Source of the DNA: CAXTPV01 sp964249405
GTDB taxonomy: Bacteria > Pseudomonadota > Alphaproteobacteria > Acetobacterales > Acetobacteraceae
Direction: 5' to 3'
NCBI GenBank assembly: GCA_964249405.1
Contig: CAXUBX010000154.1
Span: 1 to 5,032, forward strand
DNA length: 5,032 nt
Shown here: positions 1 to 5,032 of the stretch, piece after piece
How the letters are laid out: each line of letters starts with the position of its first letter
How positions within the stretch are numbered: the stretch's first letter is position 1
Notes under the pieces: model-generated
Database searches by the model: none
The model's input: only the letters and a program-made list of their open reading frames with translations
What the model was told of the DNA's origin: nothing
Translations under genes and position numbers: made by a program

Positions 1-845
1 CGCACCCGGCGGGGCGCCGCACGGGCCGCGGCTATCGCGGCCAGCGCCTCGCGCGGCGAGGCGGTCGGCGGGTGCCCGACGCTTTGCAGCGCCTCGACGC
101 GGAGCTCCCCGTCGCCGCGGAGCGAGCGGCCCGGCCGCGCCCGGGCCCGCGCGCGCACCAGCCCGATCCCGACCTGCGCGGCCAGCATCTCGTCGTAGGC
201 GAGCCGCGCCCGGGCCCGCGCATCGAGCGCCGGCGCGATCCAGCCCGGCGCCTGCACCGCCCGGATCGCGCCGACCCAGTCCGGCCAGCGCTCGCGTCGG
301 AGCAGCGCCGGATCGCCCCATTCGGCGACCGCGTCCGGCAGCACCGCCAGCGCCCCGTTCATCGCCCGCTGCACCGACCCCTGGCCGAGCCCCGCGACCA
401 GCCGCCACACCGGCGAGACCGCCGGGATCTCGTGCCGCGCGGCTTCGGGCATCACGAGATCCGGATGCGCCATCCGGAGCCGCCCGCCATAGGTGTCGAG
501 CCGCCCCGAGACGGCGACCCGCGCGCCGACCGGCAGCTGCCGGAGCCGCGCCGGCCGGAACAGCACCAGCTCCAGCTCCGCGGTGCCGTCGGTCGCGACC
601 ACCCGCCAGGGCTGCCGCTCGTTGGCCGGCCGGACCACGCGCACGATCCCGACGCACACCGTCACGACCGTCCCGGGCCGCGCCTCGCGGAGCGGCGGCG
701 CGGCGCTCCGGTCCACGAAGCCGGTGGGCAGGTGGAACAGCAGGTCCGCGACCGTCGCCCCGCCGAGCAGCTTCGGCAGCAGCGCGCTCTCCCGCCGCGA
801 GAGGCCCGGAAGACCGCCGACCGGTCCGAGCACCGCGTCCGGCAC
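1..845 (-). CDS. recG: ATP-dependent DNA helicase RecG, N-terminal part (3' end outside the window)
   Basis: RecG is a cytoplasmic superfamily-2 translocase that drives branch migration of Holliday junctions, reverses stalled replication forks and unwinds R- and D-loops. The 281 codons visible cover the N-terminal wedge part of a protein usually near 700 aa. Seen from the GTG start: DLLFHLPTGFVDR from about residue 34; an OB-fold wedge at about 55-130 with TDGT at 85-88 and YGGRLRM from 119, followed by HPDLVMP; then AYDEMLAAQ and the entry to the helicase core (PPTASPREALAAI, about 259-271). Walker A and all later motifs lie beyond the left edge. GTG at 845-843 is the first ATG/GTG/TTG in this frame, which is open back to a stop at 1001-999; GTG 833-831 is the alternative. 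Neither has a clear Shine-Dalgarno. An ATG at 901 in another frame would join with one extra base in a G6 tract. Odd points are Pro264 in place of the Q-motif Gln, and GLSRRES where a GVGPK-like stretch is usual. Identity is secure; start and functional integrity are less so. Confidence 0.87.
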   Translation of the reverse strand, partial: MPDAVLGPVGGLPGLSRRESALLPKLLGGATVADLLFHLPTGFVDRSAAPPLREARPGTVVTVCVGIVRVVRPANERQPWRVVATDGTAELELVLFRPARLRQLPVGARVAVSGRLDTYGGRLRMAHPDLVMPEAARHEIPAVSPVWRLVAGLGQGSVQRAMNGALAVLPDAVAEWGDPALLRRERWPDWVGAIRAVQAPGWIAPALDARARARLAYDEMLAAQVGIGLVRARARARPGRSLRGDGELRVEALQSVGHPPTASPREALAAIAAARAAPRRV

Positions 846-1010
846 GGCGCCGGTGGCGGCGGCCTCGGCGGGGGGCGGGGCGGGGCGGCGTGCTCGTCCA
901 TGCGTGTCGGGAGGACCCTGGGCTCGTCGTTCGGCGGAAACGGGGTGGCGGAGACTGGTGGCAGAGACTCTGGCGGGGCGCGCGCTCCTCGCTATATGTC
1001 ACCGCGAGTG
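846..1010. promoter_or_regulatory. Divergent intergenic region between recG and sdhE
   Basis: These 165 nt separate the two divergent genes and must hold the promoter for recG, and probably the one for sdhE-mfd. The only A/T-containing spot is CTATATGTCA at 992-1001. Its TATATG (993-998) could be a -10 element for sdhE, and the complementary strand offers TATAGC (996-991) for recG. No convincing -35 hexamer stands at 16-18 nt from either: the best plus-strand match is CTGGCG at 970-975, three of six against TTGACA. The part next to recG is a G-rich tract (870-887). The promoter role is inferred from gene orientation; the exact elements are weakly supported. Confidence 0.35.
947..969. repeat. 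Short direct repeat in the divergent promoter region
   Basis: GGCGGAGACT at 947-956 and GGCAGAGACT at 960-969 match at nine of ten bases, with starts 13 bp apart. The second copy continues into CTGG, giving a small inverted repeat CAGAG-A-CTCTG at 962-972. The pair lies 20-45 bp upstream of the A/T spot that could be a -10 element, so it could be an operator. At this length and base composition chance is a real alternative. Confidence 0.25.
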
Positions 1011-1316
1011 ATGGACGAAGATCCGACCCCGTCCGCCGCACCGGACCCCGCGGGCCTCGACGTCAGGCGCCGCCGGATCCTGTTCCGCGCGACCCGTCGC
1101 GGCACCAAGGAAGCCGACCGCCTCGTCGGCGGCTTCGTGACCGCCCGGATCGCGCGCTTCGACGAGCATGAGCTCGTCTCGGTCGAGGGGATCCTGGACC
1201 TGCCCGACGTGGATCTCGCCGACTGGCTGATGGGCCGGCGCCCGGTGCCGCCGGAGCACGACACCCCCATGCTGCGCGCGATCGGCGACGCCGCCCGCCC
1301 CGCCCGGAAGATCTGA
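1011..1316 (+). CDS. sdhE: FAD assembly factor SdhE (succinate dehydrogenase assembly factor 2, DUF339)
   Basis: SdhE is a small cytoplasmic protein that binds the SdhA flavoprotein and promotes covalent attachment of FAD, allowing succinate dehydrogenase (complex II) to assemble. The product is 101 aa, slightly longer than the E. coli protein (88 aa) because of an acidic, proline-rich N-terminal tail. The family signature RGxxE is present as RGTKE at residues 30-34 followed by AD, within the basic segment RRRRILFRATRRGTKEAD. The second conserved block is DVDLADWLMGR (about 67-77), then PVPPEHD. ATG 1011 is chosen because it gives family-like length. GTG 1008 and ATG 996 are in-frame alternatives (ATG 996 adds MSPRV). 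No start has a well-spaced Shine-Dalgarno; GCGAG at 1004-1008 lies only 2 nt from ATG 1011. sdhE diverges from recG and lies 106 nt upstream of mfd on the same strand, so the two are probably cotranscribed. Homology is clear; the exact start is less certain. Confidence 0.93.
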   Translation: MDEDPTPSAAPDPAGLDVRRRRILFRATRRGTKEADRLVGGFVTARIARFDEHELVSVEGILDLPDVDLADWLMGRRPVPPEHDTPMLRAIGDAARPARKI

Positions 1317-1322
1317 GAGCTC

Positions 1323-1418
1323 GTGAAGGAAGGCGCCTTGCCGAAACACCGATGCAGCCGGACCGCTGACGGGCGGGTCGCACCCCCTCGCAAGTCCGAT
1401 CTCGTTCCCAAGCTCTGA
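1323..1418 (+). CDS. Possible 31-codon mini-ORF between sdhE and mfd (hypothetical)
   Basis: A GTG at 1323 opens a frame that runs to TGA at 1416-1418 and fills almost the whole gap. GAGAG (1316-1320) lies just upstream and could serve as a Shine-Dalgarno, although the spacing is short. The product would be 31 aa, basic (several Lys and Arg, one Cys), begin MKEGALPKHRC and end RKSDLVPKL. It has no membrane segment and I recognise no family. The stop is four bases before the mfd ATG, which itself lacks a clear ribosome-binding site, so translational coupling is conceivable. About three quarters of third positions are G or C, lower than in mfd, so coding pressure is not evident. It may be a chance frame in an untranslated spacer. 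Confidence 0.2.
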   Translation: MKEGALPKHRCSRTADGRVAPPRKSDLVPKL

Positions 1419-1422
1419 CGCG

Positions 1423-4400
1423 ATGGATCAGATCGCCGCCACCGAGAGCCCCGCCGCCGTCCTCGGCGCCACCGTGCACGGCGCCCCGGAGGGCTACGAC
1501 GCCCTCCTCCTCGCGCGCCGGCGCGACGAGCATCGCGGCTCGCTCCTCCATGTCGCCCGCGACGACGCCCGCCTCGCGCATCTTGCCGAGGCGCTCGGCT
1601 TCTTCGCCCCCGCGATCGAGATCGTGCGCATTCCGGCCTGGGACTGCCTGCCCTACGACCGGGTGTCGCCGAACGCCGCGATCGTCGCCGAACGCGCGGC
1701 CTCGCTCGCCCGCCTGCTCGAGCCCGCCGACCGCCCGCGCATCGTGCTGACCACGGTCGCCGCGATCCTCCAGCGCGTGCCGCCCCGCCGCGTGTTCCGC
1801 GACGCCAGCCTCGCGATCGTCGAGGGCGACAGCCTCGACATCGCGCTGATCACCGAGTTCCTCGTCGCCCGCGGCTACTCGCGGACCGACACCGTCCGCG
1901 AGCCGGGCGAGTTCGCCGCCCGCGGCGGCATCGTCGACATCTACCCCGCCGGCGAGGGCGAGCCGATCCGCCTCGACCTGTTCGGCGACGAGATCGAGAA
2001 CATCCGCCGCTTCGATCCGACCACCCAGCGCTCCGGCGAGACGATCGGCCGCGTCACGCTCCGGCCGGTCGGCGAGCTCGCCCTCGATCCCGACAGCATC
2101 TCGCGCTTCCGGACCGGATGGCGCGACACCTTCGGCCCCGAGGCCGCCGCCGACCCGGTCTACCAGGCGGTGTCCGACGGCCGGCGCCATCCCGGGATCG
2201 AGCACCATCTTCCGCTGTTCCACGACAGCCTCGAGACGCTGCTCGACTACCTGCCGGACCTGTCGGTCTCGCTCGACCACCAGGCCGAGCAGGTCCTCGA
2301 CGCCCGTCTCGAGATGATCGCCGACCATCACCAGGCCCGGCTGCGTCCGCCGCGCGAGGGCGAGATGCCCTACCGGCCGCTGCCGCCGCATCTGCTCTAC
2401 CTCGACCGGGCCACCTGGCAGGCGGTCACCGGCCAGCTCCGCATGCTCGCCTTCTCGCCCTTTGCCCGCCCCGAGGGCGCGCCCGGGATCGACGCCGGCG
2501 GCCGGCCGGGGCGGATTTTCGCGGCCGGCGCCACCTCGCGCTCGACCGAGCACGCCCGCAACGCCTTCGACCTGCTCGGCCAGCAGGCCGCCGAATGGGG
2601 TGCCGCCCGTGCCGCCCGCCGCGCGCCCCGCCGCACGATCGTCGCCGCCTGGACCCGCGGCTCGCGCGGCCGCCTCGCGACCCTGATGCGCGAGCACGCG
2701 CTCCGTGCCACCGAGACCGACACCTGGGCGGCCGCCACGGCGCTCGACCCGACCGCCGGCATCGCCCTCGTCACCCTCGGCATCGAGCGCGGCTTCGTCG
2801 CCGAGGATTTCGCGATCGTCTCCGAGCAGGACCTGCTCGGCGAGCGGATCTCGCGCGCCCCCCGCCGCCGGCGGCGCGCCGACCAGTTCATCGCCGAGGC
2901 GACCGAGATCGCCGCCGGCGACCTCGTGGTCCACCAGGACTACGGCATCGGCCGCTACGACGGGCTCGAGACGCTGACCGTCGGCCCCGCCCCGCACGAC
3001 TGCCTCCGGCTGTTCTACGACGGCCACGAGAAGCTCTATCTCCCGGTCGAGAACATCGAGCTGCTGTCCCGCTTCGGATCGGAGTCCGGCGGCGTCGCGC
3101 TCGACCGGCTCGGCGGCACCGCCTGGCAGACCCGCAAGGCGCGCATGAAGCAGCGCATCCGGGACATGGCGGGCGAGCTGATCCGCACCGCCGCCGCCCG
3201 CCGCGTCCACGACGCGCCCTCGATGGCGCCGGCCGAAGGCAGCTGGGACGAGTTCTGCGCCCGCTTCCCGTTCGCCGAGACCGAGGACCAGACCCGCGCC
3301 ATCGCCGACGTGCTCGAGGATCTCGCCTCCGGCCGGCCGATGGACCGCCTCGTCTGCGGCGATGTCGGCTTCGGCAAGACCGAGGTGGCGCTCCGCGCCG
3401 CCTACGTCGCCGCGATGTCCGGCGTGCAGGTCGCGGTGATCGTGCCCACCACGCTGCTCGCCCGCCAGCACCACCGCAACTTCGCCGCCCGCTTCGCCGG
3501 CCTCCCGGTCCGCGTCGAGCAGCTGTCGCGCATGGTGGGCGCCAGGGACGCCGCGGGCGTGAAGAAGGGGCTCGCCGACGGCACGGTGAACATCGTGATC
3601 GGCACCCACGCGCTGCTCGCCAAGGGCATCGAGTTCGGCGAGCTCGGCCTGCTGATCATCGACGAGGAGCAGCATTTCGGCGTCTCCCACAAGGAGAAGC
3701 TGAAGGCGCTCCGCGAGGACGTCCACGTGCTGACGCTGTCGGCGACCCCGATCCCGCGCACCCTCCAGCTGGCGCTCACCGGCGTCCGCGAGATGAGCCT
3801 GATCGCGACCCCGCCGGTCGACCGCCTCGCGGTCCGCACCTTCATCATGCCGTTCGACGGCGTGGTGATCCGCGAGGCGATCCAGCGCGAGCGCTTCCGC
3901 GGCGGCCAGATCTTCTGCGTGGTGCCGCGTCTCGAGGATCTCGACCGGATGGCCGAGCGCCTCCGCGACATCGTGCCCGAGGCGAAGGTCGCGATGGCGC
4001 ATGGCCGGCTGAGCCCGACCGAGCTCGAGCGCGTGATGACCGAGTTCGGCGATGCGAAATACGACATCCTGCTCTCCACCAACATCGTGGAGTCCGGCCT
4101 CGACATGCCGGCGGTGAACACGCTGATCATCCACCGCGCCGACATGTTCGGCCTTGGCCAGCTCTACCAGCTCCGCGGCCGCGTCGGCCGCGGCAAGCAG
4201 CGCGGCTACGCCTACCTCACCTGGCCGCAGAGCCACCGCCTGTCCGCCGCCGCCGAGAAGCGCCTCGACATCATGTCGACGCTCGACAATCTCGGCGCCG
4301 GCTTCACCCTCGCCTCGCACGACCTCGACATGCGCGGCGCCGGCAACCTGCTCGGCGACGAGCAGTCCGGCCACATCAAGGAAGTCGGCATCGAGCTCTA

Positions 4401-4959
4401 CCAGCAGATGCTGGAGGACGCGGTCGCCGAGATGCGCGCCGCCAAGGGCCGGAAGCGCAAGACCGAGGACCGCGACTGGACCCCCGCGATCGGCCTCGGC
4501 CTCCCGGTGCTGATCCCCGAGACCTACGTCAAGGACCTCCCGGTCCGCCTCGGCCTCTACCGCCGGATCGGCGGCCTCGCCAACGACGAGGAGACCGGTG
4601 CGATCGAGGCCGAGCTGGTCGACCGCTTCGGCCCGCTCCCCGAGGAGGTGCAGAACCTGCTCGAGGTGGTGACCTTGAAGCGCCTCTGCCGCGAGGCCGG
4701 CGTCGAGAAGATCGAGGCCGGTCCGAAGGGCATGGTGGTGCAGTTCCGCCGCAACCAGTTCCGCAACCCGGCCGGCCTGATCGCCTGGATCGCACAGACG
4801 CGCCCGAAGGACCCGAACAAGGACCTCGGCGACATCCGCCTCCGCCCCGACCACAAGCTCGCCCTGGTCCGCGAGATGACCACCGCCCAACGCATCCGCA
4901 TCGCCCGCGAGGTCGCGGGCAACCTCAACCGGCTCGCCGAGGACGCCGCCGCGGCGTGA
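1423..4959 (+). CDS. mfd: Transcription-repair coupling factor Mfd
   Basis: Mfd recognises RNA polymerase stalled at a DNA lesion, pushes it forward or off the template by ATP-driven translocation on upstream DNA, and recruits UvrA to start nucleotide excision repair of the transcribed strand. The 1178-aa product is complete and of normal family length (E. coli, 1148 aa). Domain order: UvrB-like D1a/D2/D1b with IPAWDCLPYDRVSP (W73), REPGEFAARGGIVDIYP (159-175), FGDEIE (187-192) and FDPTTQRS (197-204), with no Walker A here, as expected; CarD-like RNAP-interaction domain from GDLVVHQDYGIGRYDG (G499) to about 570; translocase core with Q-motif Gln623, Walker A GDVGFGKT (646-653), PTT (675-677), GTHALL (727-732), DEEQ (747-750), SAT (773-775), TNIVESGLD (886-894) and QLRGRVGR (916-923); TRG segment DLDMRGAGNLLG (967-978); C-terminal D7 from about 1031 (LIPETYV). 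All catalytic motifs are intact. ATG 1423 is the only standard start after the in-frame stop at 1324; no strong Shine-Dalgarno precedes it. Probably cotranscribed with sdhE. Confidence 0.98.
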   Translation: MDQIAATESPAAVLGATVHGAPEGYDALLLARRRDEHRGSLLHVARDDARLAHLAEALGFFAPAIEIVRIPAWDCLPYDRVSPNAAIVAERAASLARLLEPADRPRIVLTTVAAILQRVPPRRVFRDASLAIVEGDSLDIALITEFLVARGYSRTDTVREPGEFAARGGIVDIYPAGEGEPIRLDLFGDEIENIRRFDPTTQRSGETIGRVTLRPVGELALDPDSISRFRTGWRDTFGPEAAADPVYQAVSDGRRHPGIEHHLPLFHDSLETLLDYLPDLSVSLDHQAEQVLDARLEMIADHHQARLRPPREGEMPYRPLPPHLLYLDRATWQAVTGQLRMLAFSPFARPEGAPGIDAGGRPGRIFAAGATSRSTEHARNAFDLLGQQAAEWGAARAARRAPRRTIVAAWTRGSRGRLATLMREHALRATETDTWAAATALDPTAGIALVTLGIERGFVAEDFAIVSEQDLLGERISRAPRRRRRADQFIAEATEIAAGDLVVHQDYGIGRYDGLETLTVGPAPHDCLRLFYDGHEKLYLPVENIELLSRFGSESGGVALDRLGGTAWQTRKARMKQRIRDMAGELIRTAAARRVHDAPSMAPAEGSWDEFCARFPFAETEDQTRAIADVLEDLASGRPMDRLVCGDVGFGKTEVALRAAYVAAMSGVQVAVIVPTTLLARQHHRNFAARFAGLPVRVEQLSRMVGARDAAGVKKGLADGTVNIVIGTHALLAKGIEFGELGLLIIDEEQHFGVSHKEKLKALREDVHVLTLSATPIPRTLQLALTGVREMSLIATPPVDRLAVRTFIMPFDGVVIREAIQRERFRGGQIFCVVPRLEDLDRMAERLRDIVPEAKVAMAHGRLSPTELERVMTEFGDAKYDILLSTNIVESGLDMPAVNTLIIHRADMFGLGQLYQLRGRVGRGKQRGYAYLTWPQSHRLSAAAEKRLDIMSTLDNLGAGFTLASHDLDMRGAGNLLGDEQSGHIKEVGIELYQQMLEDAVAEMRAAKGRKRKTEDRDWTPAIGLGLPVLIPETYVKDLPVRLGLYRRIGGLANDEETGAIEAELVDRFGPLPEEVQNLLEVVTLKRLCREAGVEKIEAGPKGMVVQFRRNQFRNPAGLIAWIAQTRPKDPNKDLGDIRLRPDHKLALVREMTTAQRIRIAREVAGNLNRLAEDAAAA

Positions 4960-4974
4960 CCGCACGAGGGCAGG

Positions 4975-4993
4975 GCAGGGGCGCCGCCCCTGC
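4975..4993 (+). terminator. GC-rich stem-loop 16 nt after the mfd stop
   Basis: Arms 4975-4982 (GCAGGGGC) and 4986-4993 (GCCCCTGC) pair perfectly over 8 bp around a 3-nt GCC loop. The position just past mfd suits transcription termination or 3'-end protection of the mRNA. No T-run follows, so it is not a classical intrinsic terminator. It is the first of two stem-loops in tandem and may instead belong to a dispersed repeat. Confidence 0.4.
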
Positions 4994-4999
4994 ACCCCG

Positions 5000-5021
5000 C
5001 CAGGAGCCGGCGGGCTCCTGG
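5000..5021. repeat. Second GC-rich stem-loop of the cassette after mfd
   Basis: Arms 5000-5008 (CCAGGAGCC) and 5013-5021 (GGCTCCTGG) form a perfect 9-bp stem with a GGCG loop, only 6 nt after the first hairpin. Each right arm is followed by a short ACC-containing stretch (ACCCC after the first, ACCTC after the second), giving a tandem hairpin-plus-spacer pattern. From general recall, similar cassettes (CCAGGnnnn...CCTGGACCCC) are scattered between genes in high-GC Acetobacteraceae and Methylobacterium-type genomes. The pairing is seen directly; membership of a repeat family is inferred. The cassette may continue past the right edge. Confidence 0.5.
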
Positions 5022-5032
5022 ACCTCGTCCGG

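Noticed and set aside
662..901. A 79-codon minus-strand frame from ATG 901 as a separate small protein
   Set aside because: The product is a run of Pro, Arg and Cys from out-of-frame reading of recG. Its ATG is of interest only as a possible recG start if the G6 tract has an indel.
72..1010. A plus-strand open frame running across recG and continuing into sdhE
   Set aside because: The part before 1011 is the Arg/Pro-rich antisense shadow of recG. Only the final 101 codons match the SdhE family, and the frame is open by composition.
1330..1339. Palindrome AAGGCGCCTT between sdhE and mfd as an operator or terminator
   Set aside because: A 10-bp palindrome with no loop, no T-run and no second copy is expected by chance in DNA of this composition.
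1338..1422. A separate mfd promoter beginning with TTGCCG at 1338
   Set aside because: No -10-like hexamer lies at 16-18 nt downstream, so a promoter inside the gap is not supported by the sequence.
1063..4995. A 1310-codon open frame on the minus strand opposite mfd
   Set aside because: It is in exact codon register with mfd, so its stops would require TTA, CTA or TCA codons in mfd, and this GC-biased gene uses none. The translation is low-complexity, rich in A, G, R, E, D and L, with no recognisable domain, and it begins inside a hairpin.
1..5032. CRISPR array, tRNA/rRNA gene, insertion sequence or defence system
   Set aside because: I saw no regularly spaced repeats, no tRNA-like cloverleaf, no transposase reading frame and no terminal inverted repeats. 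The window is filled by recG, sdhE and mfd.

Overview
This window is very GC-rich chromosomal DNA with strong G/C bias at third codon positions. It looks like an alphaproteobacterium, perhaps of the Acetobacteraceae/Rhodospirillales type. That placement rests on the Mfd and SdhE sequences, on what I recall of gene order in alphaproteobacteria, and on a GC-rich hairpin cassette after mfd. It is an inference, not a database result.

Layout. Positions 1-845 on the minus strand hold the N-terminal part of recG, the branch-migrating DNA helicase; the helicase core lies off the left edge. Positions 846-1010 are a divergent intergenic region with one A/T-containing spot, a short direct repeat and a G-rich tract. 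On the plus strand, sdhE (FAD assembly factor 2, DUF339) runs from 1011 to 1316. A 106-nt gap follows that may contain a 31-codon reading frame. A complete mfd (transcription-repair coupling factor, 1178 aa) fills 1423-4959. After mfd come two perfect GC-rich stem-loops in tandem (4975-4993 and 5000-5021), which resemble a dispersed extragenic repeat and could also act as a terminator.

How the genes relate. RecG and Mfd are related superfamily-2 translocases that remodel blocked intermediates. RecG acts on stalled forks, Holliday junctions and R-loops. Mfd acts on RNA polymerase stalled at lesions and hands the site to UvrA. SdhE, lying between them, attaches FAD to the succinate dehydrogenase flavoprotein and has no known repair role. 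sdhE and mfd probably share a transcript.

I found no new multi-gene system here. The points most worth checking are: the uncertain recG start, where one extra base in a G6 tract would join an upstream ATG to the recG frame; a proline where RecG normally has the Q-motif glutamine; the possible mini-ORF just before mfd; and the hairpin cassette. The very long open frames opposite mfd and recG are composition artefacts.
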